This document shows, piece by piece, positions 1 through 6,224 of a stretch of DNA of 8,064 nt. Origin of the DNA: an uncultured Prevotella sp. (GTDB taxonomy: Bacteria > Bacteroidota > Bacteroidia > Bacteroidales > Bacteroidaceae). A program made the position numbers and the translations under genes. Position 1 is the stretch's first letter. Each line of letters begins with the position of its first letter. Below the pieces are notes generated by a model that did not search any database, had not been told where the DNA came from, and saw nothing but the letters and a program-made list of their open reading frames with translations. The DNA is taken from assembly GCA_902477645.1 (NCBI GenBank), contig CABSIA010000138.1, positions 1 through 8,064 on the forward strand. Direction: 5' to 3'.

Positions 1-1037
1 ATATAACAGAAAATTCCGTCTACACTTCCGAAAAACCATTGTTGGTCTAGGGCGGAATTACGGTAGACTCTGCCGCCACTCTTACCATAGAGCCGGGCAC
101 ATGTCTTTATTTCCACAACGATGCGGGAATTAAAGTTTTCGGAACTTTAAAAAGTCTGGGGACCGTCCATGAGCCTGTTGTTATGAGAGGCGACCGTCTT
201 GACCACATGTTCGATTATTTGCCCTACGACCGTGTTGCCGGACAATGGCAGGGGGTTACGTTTACAGCCTCGTCGTTTGACAACATTTTGCAGCATACAG
301 ACATTCACAGTCCGTTCAATGGCGTTACAGTCGACTCAACGGGTAGCGCCCGCCAGAAACTTGCAGTTGTGTCATCGTCTGTTCACAATTGTCAGGGATA
401 TGGGCTTAAAAACAGCTATGCCTACGTGTCAATTGAAAACAGCGTAATCTCAAATACCCTCGGCAACACTCTTCATGTAGTTGGCGGAAAAACTTTTGTC
501 AACAACTGTACGCTGGCACAGTTTTATCCGTTTGATGCCAACAGGGGAGCCGCAATGTGGTTTGAGGCTGGCAAGGGCATGGATACCCTCCGCTGCACAA
601 ACTCGCTAATCACGGGATATTCCGATGACGTTGTTATGCGTACTCTTCCCGATGACAGCACCGCTCTGCCGTTTGCCTTCGACCATTGCGTGTTGCGCAC
701 AGAGAAGGAGACCACTGCCGACAGCATAAGGTTTACAGATGTCGTTTATGAGGATGTCGAGAATACCGACTCTTTCGGAAAGGGGCATTTTCTGATTGTC
801 GATGAGGAAAATCTATATTACGACTTCTCGCTCGACAGCACCTCGGCTGCAATTTCCGCCGCAGACAAGGCTACAGCCACGTTGGAGGACATCGCAGGCA
901 CGGAGCGTGACGAAACGCCTGATGCCGGTGCATACGAATACGTACAGAGAGAGAATGCTGTAGAGCCATTACATGTGATGCCCGCAAAAAACGAATATGG
1001 CTACAATAGTTCCGCATACATCAGACGTAAAAAATAA
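1..1037 (+). pseudogene. Right-handed beta-helix surface protein, 3' part, interrupted by an in-frame TAG
   Basis: The reading frame runs from base 3 to the TAA at 1035-1037 and continues off the left edge. A TAG at 48-50 interrupts it, between the peptides TSEKPLLV and GGITVDSAATLTIEPG, which read as one continuous domain. No ATG occurs between the stop and 183, so a protein starting at 183 (284 residues) would lack the first beta-helix rungs. Downstream the sequence has the short repeated beta-strand pattern of parallel beta-helix proteins (VDS, TIEPGT, HNDAGI, NCTLAQFYPFD). The C-terminus (AISAADK, EDIAGTERDETPDAGAYEY) resembles the choice-of-anchor Q type end found on Bacteroidetes surface lipoproteins. 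The N-terminal signal lies outside the window. The substrate or partner is unknown. The stop may be a real nonsense mutation or a sequence error. If it is an error, this is an ordinary 5'-truncated CDS. cdd follows after 28 bases and may be cotranscribed. Confidence 0.75.
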
Positions 1038-1065
1038 AACTATATCCCCAAAACTTACTATACCT

Positions 1066-1545
1066 ATGAGAGAAATTGACCTGAGTATAAAAATAGGACT
1101 GACAACAATAGAAGAGTTGGAAACCGCTGACCGTGAGCTGGTTGAAAAGGCAATAGCCGCAACTGACAATTCCTATGCGCCATACAGCAAATTCAATGTC
1201 GGAGCAGCATTGCGGCTTGAAAATGGCACGATAGTGATTGGAGCCAATCAGGAAAATGCCGCTTATCCGTCAGGACTCTGTGCCGAGCGTACGGCTGTAT
1301 TTGCGGCACAAGCCAACTGTCCCGACCAGCACATAACAACTCTCGCCATAGCCGCCCGAAATGCCAACGGACTGATGGCGCAGCCCGTAACACCATGCGG
1401 CGCATGTCGCCAGGTTATTCTCGAAATTGAGGAAAGATACCATAGGCCTGTAAAAATTCTGCTTTTCGGAACTGAAGGCGTTTATGTTGTGTCTTCTGTG
1501 AAAGATTTGCTGCCGCTATGCTTTATAGACTCAAGCATGAAGTAG
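1066..1545 (+). CDS. cdd: Cytidine deaminase (homotetrameric, zinc-dependent)
   Basis: This 159-residue cytosolic enzyme deaminates cytidine and deoxycytidine to uridine and deoxyuridine in pyrimidine salvage. The zinc site is complete. The first motif is around residues 63-81 (ENAAYPSGLCAERTAVFAA), with ligand Cys72 and catalytic proton shuttle Glu74. The second is PCGACRQVI, with ligands Cys111 and Cys114. The substrate-binding part NSYAPYSKFNVGAAL is at residues 35-49. Three cysteine ligands and this length indicate the small tetrameric class, not the dimeric E. coli class. I chose the ATG at 1066 because the in-frame ATG at 997 lies inside the upstream gene and would add 23 residues that do not look like the family. 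The protein begins MREIDLSIKI, and the stop is TAG. No promoter of its own is evident, so it may be read through from the beta-helix gene. Confidence 0.95.
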   Translation: MREIDLSIKIGLTTIEELETADRELVEKAIAATDNSYAPYSKFNVGAALRLENGTIVIGANQENAAYPSGLCAERTAVFAAQANCPDQHITTLAIAARNANGLMAQPVTPCGACRQVILEIEERYHRPVKILLFGTEGVYVVSSVKDLLPLCFIDSSMK

Positions 1546-1552
1546 AATTACA

Positions 1553-1584
1553 AATTCCAAACCCGTAATTCCAAACTCGTAATT
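1553..1584 (+). repeat. 14-bp tandem repeat between cdd and the tRNA gene
   Basis: Two adjacent copies, AATTCCAAACCCGT at 1553-1566 and AATTCCAAACTCGT at 1567-1580, differ at one base. They are followed by AATT, the start of a third copy. The repeat lies directly after the cdd stop codon and upstream of the tRNA promoter. It shows no hairpin and is probably a simple intergenic repeat of the kind common in these genomes. Confidence 0.75.
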
Positions 1585-1601
1585 TAAAATTCTTAAAATT
1601 G

Positions 1602-1633
1602 TTTGGCGGTTTCATAGAATATTATTACTTTTG
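1602..1633 (+). promoter_or_regulatory. Bacteroidetes-type promoter of the tRNA-Ser gene
   Basis: The -33 element TTTG is at 1602-1605 and the -7 element TACTTTTG is at 1626-1633. They are separated by 20 bases. Both match the known Bacteroidetes consensus (TTTG and TAnnTTTG) exactly. The -7 box ends 12 bases before the mature tRNA, so a very short 5' leader is expected. Confidence 0.82.
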
Positions 1634-1645
1634 CATCCGCTAAAG

Positions 1646-1734
1646 GGAAGATTGGCAGAGTGACCGAATGCGCTGGACTCGAAATCCGGTATACCCTTTT
1701 CCGGGTATCGGGGGTTTGAATCCCTCATCTTCCG
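1646..1734 (+). tRNA. tRNA-Ser(CGA)
   Basis: A full cloverleaf folds. The acceptor stem is GGAAGAT (1646-1652) with ATCTTCC (1727-1733), and the discriminator is G1734. The anticodon stem CTGGA/TCCGG (1673-1677 and 1685-1689, one G-T pair) carries the loop CTCGAAA with anticodon CGA at 1680-1682, which reads UCG. The long variable arm typical of serine tRNAs is ATACCC/GGGTAT (1691-1696 and 1703-1708). The T stem is 1710-1714 with 1722-1726. The 3' CCA is not encoded; GCA follows the stem. Oddity: the T loop is TTTGAAT and the D loop has GA where GG is usual, so the 19-56 tertiary pair is A-U, not G-C. Confidence 0.95.
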
Positions 1735-1742
1735 CAAATGAT

Positions 1743-1771
1743 AAAAGGAAGTCAACCGACTTCCTTTTTTT
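1743..1771 (+). terminator. Intrinsic terminator of the tRNA-Ser gene
   Basis: The hairpin AAAAGGAAGTC (1743-1753), loop AACC, GACTTCCTTTT (1758-1768) runs into a seven-T tract (1765-1771). It starts nine bases after the tRNA and is a standard rho-independent terminator for plus-strand transcription. Confidence 0.88.
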
Positions 1772-1878
1772 GTCCCCATGCCCATGGCTGATTGATAGAG
1801 AAAAAACGGGTCTGCGAAAAAACAATATTGCATCATTAAAAACCATACAAAAAATACATTCGTCCGCATATAGCATAA

Positions 1879-1939
1879 CAGCCGCTTGCATGTGCCATCG
1901 CAAGCGGCTGCATCAGCCATCGCAAGCGGCTGCGTTTTT
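1879..1939 (+). repeat. Inverted repeat with one left arm and two right arms, followed by a T run
   Basis: The left arm CAGCCGCTTGC (1879-1889) is perfectly complementary to GCAAGCGGCTG at 1900-1910 and again at 1922-1932. The two right arms sit inside an 18-base direct repeat, GCCATCGCAAGCGGCTGC (1894-1911 and 1916-1933, period 22). Five T residues follow at 1935-1939, so pairing with the second arm gives a terminator-like shape for plus-strand transcripts. The element lies in the convergent gap between the tRNA and the minus-strand PH-domain gene. It may be a second terminator or an intergenic repeat whose right arm has been duplicated. Confidence 0.7.
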
Positions 1940-1991
1940 CAGCAGTGTTGGAATCACTCATTTTAGCCTTTTTGGGGAGCCTTGCATTTTA

Positions 1992-2408
1992 TTACAAATA
2001 AGTATTGCATGGTGTCATACTGCTGACTAAATCAACAAACGCTTTCTTATCTTTTGGCGACACGACAACCGAATCGTTGCCGAAATCTATCTCCAGACGG
2101 TCTACAGATGCCGCTGGAGCAGACAAAAATGTATGCGTGGATTTTATCGACTTAATTTTCCGGATATCATATTCTTGAGAAAACCAAAAACCACATTTCA
2201 CAATCAGTTTGTTATCGTCTATGACATATCGGATGCCGAACAGCAATGACATTGTGAACAACAGCGTTAGGGCAACAATTATAAGTGCCATCAAAGAAAA
2301 ATCTGTCAGCAGCAACAGGACTATAGGCGCAAACGCCAATAAAATCAGAGCCACGGGCAAGGTGTCGACTTTTGATTTAAAAACTCTCTTCATTTTCTTC
2401 ATCATCAT
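1992..2408 (-). CDS. Small membrane protein with bacterial PH domain (YyaB-like)
   Basis: This 138-residue protein has two adjacent hydrophobic segments, about residues 17-36 and 38-58, followed by a cytosolic domain. That domain holds RYVIDDNKLIVKCGFW, a run of DIRKIKSIKSTHTFLSAPAASVDR, and LEIDFGNDSVVVSPKDKKAF. The pattern (IDDxxL, IRxIKSI, a SAPA turn, the LEI strand and SPKDKxxF) is that of the short YyaB-like PH family, whose function is not known. Several start codons are possible: ATG at 2408, 2405, 2402 or 2393. I use the most upstream ATG; a TTG at 2423 seems unlikely. The gene starts 33 bases after the GH43-like gene on the same strand and may be cotranscribed with it, though no functional link is evident. 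Confidence 0.75.
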   Translation of the reverse strand: MMMKKMKRVFKSKVDTLPVALILLAFAPIVLLLLTDFSLMALIIVALTLLFTMSLLFGIRYVIDDNKLIVKCGFWFSQEYDIRKIKSIKSTHTFLSAPAASVDRLEIDFGNDSVVVSPKDKKAFVDLVSSMTPCNTYL

Positions 2409-2441
2409 ATATTTCAGAAACAACGGTTGGGAGTTTTTCTG

Positions 2442-3464
2442 TCAGTTTGCAGGCTTTACCACAGTCAGTTTGTCTCCCTCAAGGCTTACCTCAAAGAACT
2501 TAGGTATTCTTATAGTGTGTCCTTTCTCGTCTTTCTTGTGGCTGTGGCACGACAGCAGCAGTCTGCCGTCGAAAGTCTTGAATATCATGCCGTGGCCATA
2601 GTTGGGAGGTGTTATAGGCTCGGGCTCCTGTAGCCACGGACCGTCGAGTGTGCCGCTCTCTGAATATGCCACGCCTTGTGTATATACGTCATACACCCAG
2701 CTTGTCCACAGCATGCCGAGGCGTCCGGTAGATGTTTTGAAGAGGAACGGACCGTCTGTTACCTTGTTTGGCTTTATGTTTCCGTTCTCGTCTTTCTCAC
2801 GGCTCCATGGCGAGTCGCTTGCCTTAAACAGCGTTTTTCCCTCGCCTATGCTGCCGCTCAGGTCGGGTTTCAGCTCAATCTTGTCAATTGTCCCATCGAG
2901 GTTTTGTAGCCATTCCCAGCAATATACCATATATGGCTTGCCGTTGCGGTCTATCCAGAAAGTGCCGTCGAGAGTTGGCTTGTCGGCAGGCAGATAGTTT
3001 TCTTTTCCAACTGGACGGTATGGTCCGTCGGCCTTGTCGCTGACGAGAATATGGCTTGCACGGCGTTCTATCTTGTTGCCTTTCACCGTGTCTATGAAAA
3101 CCTCCTGGTTGGTGAATGTCGCAAAATAATAGTATTTGCCATTGTATTTGTGTAGCTCGGCAGCCCAAATCATAGGTCTGCGTCCCATCCACGATGTTGT
3201 GTCAGGCTCGGCAACCTTGTATGGCCCGCTCCAAAGTTTGAGGTCTTTGCTTTTCCACATCATGCCGCCTGTCCCTGTCATGTAGTAAGTCATGGTTGCG
3301 CTGTCGGCAAGCACAAACGGGTCGCTGAGCCTGATTGAGTCGAGAGGCACGCTCTCTTTTTGAGCAGGCTTTTTGCATTGCGGCGTGCAGCCTGTAGCGC
3401 AGAGCATTGTAACAAGCAATGTCAGCATGGCAGATTTCAACGATAGTTTCTTTTTCTGTGTCAT
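2442..3464 (-). CDS. GH43-like glycoside hydrolase lipoprotein
   Basis: This 340-residue protein begins MTQKKKLSLKSAMLTLLVTM and has a lipoprotein signal ending ATGC, so Cys26 is the likely lipidated residue. The mature protein looks like a five-bladed beta-propeller of glycoside hydrolase family 43. LSDPF carries the catalytic base candidate Asp48. MIWAAELHKYNGKYYYF is the usual WAPE-like second-blade motif. LDGTFW with Asp166 fits the pKa-modulating aspartate. TDGPF holds Asp237 where the general acid is normally Glu. Such enzymes act on arabinan, xylan or related side chains outside the inner membrane, but the substrate cannot be read here. A longer frame opens at 3500. I prefer the ATG at 3464 because the upstream part overlaps a promoter-like box and the signal peptide is better placed. 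No SusC/SusD genes lie beside it in this window. Confidence 0.85.
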   Translation of the reverse strand: MTQKKKLSLKSAMLTLLVTMLCATGCTPQCKKPAQKESVPLDSIRLSDPFVLADSATMTYYMTGTGGMMWKSKDLKLWSGPYKVAEPDTTSWMGRRPMIWAAELHKYNGKYYYFATFTNQEVFIDTVKGNKIERRASHILVSDKADGPYRPVGKENYLPADKPTLDGTFWIDRNGKPYMVYCWEWLQNLDGTIDKIELKPDLSGSIGEGKTLFKASDSPWSREKDENGNIKPNKVTDGPFLFKTSTGRLGMLWTSWVYDVYTQGVAYSESGTLDGPWLQEPEPITPPNYGHGMIFKTFDGRLLLSCHSHKKDEKGHTIRIPKFFEVSLEGDKLTVVKPAN

Positions 3465-3497
3465 AATGTGGTTTGTTTTTTGTTTTTTTAGTTTCCG

Positions 3498-3529
3498 CAA
3501 AATTAAGCATTTAATTTTTAATTGTCGAA
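3498..3529 (-). promoter_or_regulatory. Probable promoter of the GH43-like gene
   Basis: On the minus strand the -7 element TAATTTTG (3505 to 3498) matches TAnnTTTG. Twenty bases upstream is TTCG (3529 to 3526), a three-of-four match to the -33 element. The predicted transcript would begin near 3491 and give a leader of about 27 bases to the ATG at 3464. Confidence 0.5.
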
Positions 3530-3569
3530 TATTTTGCCTGTTTTATTTGTGCCGTATGGAATTTTTGCC

Positions 3570-4202
3570 TCAGTCATTAGTGCTTATATCCTCAATCTGG
3601 CTTACCACACTGTTGATGTTTCTCATTATCATGCGGAATTTTCTTATGCTATATCCAAACCCAAAGATGGCTCCTATGCTTGCTCCGATTATTACACAAA
3701 TTATTTCATCCTGCTCTTTGCCGCAATGAAGAAGCTCGTAAAAACACCATACCATCCATGCGATACAAGTAGGAATGCCGAAAAAAATATATCTTATTTC
3801 ACGCTTCTTGAAACGCAGCAGTTTCTTGCTCTCTTCCACGAGATTGCCGCCTGCAATGTTGGCCGATGCCAGAAGACGCTTGTTTAGATAGATATATATT
3901 CCAAAGCCCACAAGCATAATCTGGGTGACAATCATAAATTCGGTAGAGAGAGGGAATAATATACCAAAATCGAAATACACAAGTGCCATTGTGAAAGGTA
4001 TAAGAATCAGTAATTTCAAAAGATAGCTGTTCACGTTGCCTATTTTTGTGCTCATTATGTTGCGCATCAGCTTGTCGTTTACAATGCTTTCCTTGTCAAG
4101 CTTTTCCTTCAGCAGGCTTATTTGCCGGCGCATATCTTCGAGTTCTTGGAAATCGTTTGTCATAGTATTGTCCTCCATATTTTTGTTTTCTGTATTTTCC
4201 AT
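3570..4202 (-). CDS. Four-helix membrane protein downstream of an ECF-type sigma gene
   Basis: This 210-residue protein has a charged N-terminal region of about 60 residues with a coiled-coil look (FQELEDMRRQISLLKEKLDK). Four hydrophobic segments follow: roughly residues 61-81, 87-106, 136-158 and 167-186. The C-terminal tail is short and charged. The N-terminal pattern is familiar from Bacteroidales proteins encoded directly after ECF-type sigma factors. By position it could be an anti-sigma or sigma-associated membrane sensor, but it has no recognisable anti-sigma motif, so that role is inference. Start choice is open. The frame begins with a GTG at 4223 that overlaps the sigma stop codon by eight bases. 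ATGs occur at 4202, 4178 and 4163, and the last gives MTNDFQELEDM, which may be the natural N-terminus. The gene is intact although its sigma partner is broken. Confidence 0.72.
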   Translation of the reverse strand: MENTENKNMEDNTMTNDFQELEDMRRQISLLKEKLDKESIVNDKLMRNIMSTKIGNVNSYLLKLLILIPFTMALVYFDFGILFPLSTEFMIVTQIMLVGFGIYIYLNKRLLASANIAGGNLVEESKKLLRFKKREIRYIFFGIPTCIAWMVWCFYELLHCGKEQDEIICVIIGASIGAIFGFGYSIRKFRMIMRNINSVVSQIEDISTND

Positions 4203-4215
4203 ATTTACGTTTTTA

Positions 4216-4701
4216 TTATTCACCGTTGCTGTTCATTTGTTTCAGCATCTCTTTAATTCTCACTAATCTTACAGATACGTTTTTCACCGATATGCCCACC
4301 ACTGCGCCTATCTCATCATAGCATAATCCCTCAAGCCACAGCATAACGATGGCGCGGTCGAAAGGTTGCAGGCGGCGGATGTGCGCGTGCAGCATACGGA
4401 TTTGGCGTGAGTCTTCGTCTGGACTCTCAAATAAGTTTGTGTCCATCGAAAGCCTTACTTCTTTTTTGCGTTTCTGTTTGCGGTTGGCTGAGATGCATGT
4501 GTTGAGACTTACACGCCATATTCACGTGCTGACTTTACTTTCGTGCCTGAACGAGTCCATGCCCTTCCATAGATTTATCAGCACTTCTTGGAAGAGGTCG
4601 TCTGCCTCATCTGCATTTTTTGCAAACATATAGCATACAGAGTAAATCGAGCTTTTGTGCTGTTTTACGATGTCTGCAAATTGCTTTTCGTTTTCTTTCA
4701 T
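4216..4701 (-). pseudogene. ECF-type RNA polymerase sigma-70 factor, interrupted by an in-frame TGA
   Basis: From the ATG at 4701 the frame gives MKENEKQFADIVKQHKSSIY, then YMFAKNADEADDLFQEVLINLW, the core of sigma region 2. At codon 60 (4524 to 4522) there is a TGA. Translation then continues in the same frame with IWRVSLNTCISANRKQKRKK, then region 4: LQPFDRAIVMLWLEG, YDEIGAVVGISVKNVSVRLVR and a TAA at 4218-4216. In this family the residue before IW/IY in the ST-W-I motif is tryptophan, so TGG to TGA is the simplest explanation. Without the stop the protein would be 161 residues, the normal ECF size. As it stands, only a region-2 fragment, or a region-4 fragment restarted at the ATG at 4446, could be made. 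This is either a real nonsense mutation or a base-call error. The membrane protein gene follows directly. Confidence 0.85.
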
Positions 4702-4736
4702 CTTGCTTGTTTTTGTCTAATTCCGCTATTATGACG

Positions 4737-4744
4737 CAAAGGTA
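4737..4744 (-). promoter_or_regulatory. -7 element upstream of the sigma gene
   Basis: TACCTTTG on the minus strand (4744 to 4737) matches TAnnTTTG and lies 35 bases before the sigma ATG. No TTTG is found at the usual 19-21 base spacing, so the -33 half is weak or absent. This may mean that recognition is regulated or uses an alternative sigma factor. Confidence 0.42.
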
Positions 4745-4815
4745 ATGAATAAACTACAAAAATATGAGATATTTTTATTGGACAGCAATAATATATTTTA
4801 AAGGTTGACAAATAA

Positions 4816-4860
4816 ACGAGTGGATAAGTTGCTTTTAATTTATACAACTTATCCACTCGT
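4816..4860 (-). terminator. Perfect 16-bp hairpin, likely terminator of the beta-barrel gene
   Basis: The arms ACGAGTGGATAAGTTG (4816-4831) and CAACTTATCCACTCGT (4845-4860) pair without mismatch around a 13-base AT-rich loop. On the minus strand the hairpin is followed by TTATTTGTC, which is moderately T-rich. It starts 33 bases after the stop codon of the 4894-5433 gene, as expected for its terminator. Each arm contains TTATCCACT, one base from a DnaA box. That match is probably incidental. Confidence 0.65.
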
Positions 4861-4893
4861 CTGCTGACTTGTCTGCTTGTAAACTGAAAACAA

Positions 4894-5433
4894 TTAAAAT
4901 CTAAATCCTATAGATGCATAGATGTTTCCCATGTTTTTTAATCCTACAGAGCGGGAGTCTGTATAGCGGTAGCCTAATCCGAGGACAGGAGTTATATAAT
5001 GTTTCTTGTTGCTGTTCAGATACATAACCAATGATGCGTCATAATTTGTGCGTTTCCAGTCCTCACCGCCAAGCCATTTGGAGCCTCCAAGACTGGTTAA
5101 AGCCATAACACGCAGGTCGAAGGCTAATGGAAAGTTTGCATCGTTCATCAGCTTAAAGCCAAGCCCGCCGCCAAGACTTCCTCCGGAGAAGTATGTCCTG
5201 ACATCATTTTTGCTATAAAGAGCAACGTTGCCTTCGTAGGCTGCAAATGCGTAGAGCCTTTTAGAGATGTCTACACCGAGTTTAAAAGATGTGTCAAACT
5301 GCCTGATGTTGTTGTGCCTGCAGGCCACTCCTTCTGAAACCTCAAAGTGCAAACGGTCTGTGAACGACTGTGCATGGCTAATGCCTGTTGATACACCAAG
5401 CATAAGCATGGTTGCGAAAACAATTCTTTTCAT
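4894..5433 (-). CDS. Small outer-membrane beta-barrel protein
   Basis: The 179-residue precursor has a clear Sec signal peptide, MKRIVFATMLMLGVSTGISH, with cleavage likely after Ala21 (SHA/QS). The rest alternates polar and hydrophobic residues in strand-length stretches, separated by glycine-rich turns (YFSGGSLGGGLGFKLM, SLGGSKWLGGEDWK, ITPVLGLGYRYTD). It ends in SIGFRF with a terminal aromatic residue, the usual signal for beta-barrel insertion by the Bam complex. About 158 mature residues would fit an eight-stranded barrel of the OmpA/OmpW-like or porin-family size class. No ligand or function can be assigned. The gene stands alone, with its own strong promoter and a hairpin terminator, and is divergent from no other gene. 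Confidence 0.8.
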   Translation of the reverse strand: MKRIVFATMLMLGVSTGISHAQSFTDRLHFEVSEGVACRHNNIRQFDTSFKLGVDISKRLYAFAAYEGNVALYSKNDVRTYFSGGSLGGGLGFKLMNDANFPLAFDLRVMALTSLGGSKWLGGEDWKRTNYDASLVMYLNSNKKHYITPVLGLGYRYTDSRSVGLKNMGNIYASIGFRF

Positions 5434-5481
5434 GTTAGTTCTGTTTTTTTGTATTTATGTTCTTGATTATTATTGCTGCAG

Positions 5482-5513
5482 CAAAAGTAAGTATAAATAC
5501 AATTACGACCAAA
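5482..5513 (-). promoter_or_regulatory. Bacteroidetes-type promoter of the beta-barrel gene
   Basis: On the minus strand TTTG (5513 to 5510) and TACTTTTG (5489 to 5482) are separated by 20 bases. This is an exact match to the -33/-7 consensus, with the same -7 sequence and spacing as the tRNA-Ser promoter in this window. The leader to the ATG at 5433 would be about 40 bases. Confidence 0.8.
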
Positions 5514-5577
5514 AGAGAACTTATATATTTATGATAATATCACATCGTTAAACACAATGAAAGTAACTTGAAATTTT

Positions 5578-5633
5578 GTTTTGTAATTGGCGTTTAATGT
5601 GAATTTTTACAAAACTTCAGCCAAATACAAAAC
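5578..5633. repeat. Long imperfect inverted repeat downstream of the yaaA unit
   Basis: GTTTTGTAATTGGC (5578-5591) pairs with GCCAAATACAAAAC (5620-5633) in 13 of 14 positions. A second partial right arm, TTACAAAAC, lies inside the loop at 5607-5615 and is complementary to the first nine bases of the left arm. It sits 30 bases beyond the stop of the 5664-6194 gene. No T run follows on either strand, so it is not a standard intrinsic terminator. Confidence 0.5.
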
Positions 5634-5663
5634 TAAGCTAATGGATTCTTCACTCTTCGTTCT

Positions 5664-6194
5664 TCACTCTATCCTTGTCATGTGGTATCCCATGCGCTTT
5701 AGCTGTACGGCAACTCCCATCAGGTATAGTTGGTGCAGGCAGGCAAGGTAGCCAAAGAAGGCTTCTTTTGTTCCAGGCTCTATGCGTTGGCGCATCAGAG
5801 AATTGTAGGCACGTGACGCACACTCGCCCGTAATTTTCTCAACGAGTGTGAAGTCTGCGCCTTTCAGATATAGAACTTCTTCACGTATATAATCGTCCAT
5901 GCGGTCATACCCGCGCTTATTGCGTATATAGGCATACAGGTCATCAATTTTTGAATATATCTCCCATTCCGTGTCCCACATTTTGGCAACAGCCATACCA
6001 ACGTACATCATCCATCCAAGAGAGACGGTAGGGTAGCCGTTGAATTCTCTTATACCGTCTGGTAAATACGCCTTGGCTATGCTCTCCCATTTGCCTTCCA
6101 CGTCCGGACATTCCGGCAATTGTCTGTCCACCTCATCTATAGACATAAGGTACAGATGCAGGTCTTTTTTTATTATGTCTTCAAATTGTTCCAT
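5664..6194 (-). CDS. Conserved Bacteroidales protein of unknown function
   Basis: This 176-residue protein looks soluble and mostly helical. It starts MEQFEDIIKKDLHLYLMSID. It is rich in aromatic residues and has a central moderately hydrophobic stretch, VSLGWMMYVGMAVAKMW, followed by WEIYSKIDDLYAYIRNKRGY. No signal peptide, catalytic motif or DNA-binding motif is visible. I recognise it only as a protein type that recurs in Bacteroidales genomes and cannot name a function. The ATG at 6194 is preferred over an in-frame TTG at 6206. It starts 30 bases after the yaaA stop on the same strand with no promoter or terminator in between, so the two genes are probably cotranscribed. That hints at a role in oxidative or iron stress, but this is inference from position alone. 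Confidence 0.78.
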   Translation of the reverse strand: MEQFEDIIKKDLHLYLMSIDEVDRQLPECPDVEGKWESIAKAYLPDGIREFNGYPTVSLGWMMYVGMAVAKMWDTEWEIYSKIDDLYAYIRNKRGYDRMDDYIREEVLYLKGADFTLVEKITGECASRAYNSLMRQRIEPGTKEAFFGYLACLHQLYLMGVAVQLKRMGYHMTRIE

Positions 6195-6224
6195 AATATA
6201 ATACAAAGTTTGTTATATTTTTAG

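Noticed and set aside
1612..2030. Open frames of about 100-120 codons on both strands across the tRNA and its downstream gap
   Set aside because: They overlap the tRNA-Ser gene, its terminator and the inverted repeat, and their translations have no protein-like features.
2209..2997. Plus-strand ORFs opposite the GH43-like and PH-domain genes
   Set aside because: They are shadows of well-supported minus-strand genes with family motifs.
48..4524. Alternative genetic code with TAG or TGA read as an amino acid
   Set aside because: cdd ends at TAG and the GH43-like gene ends at TGA at the expected family lengths, so both codons act as stops here.
4036..4633. Plus-strand ORFs opposite the sigma and membrane-protein genes
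   Set aside because: The minus strand carries recognisable sigma regions 2 and 4 in one frame and a four-helix protein. The plus frames are serine- and phenylalanine-rich shadows.
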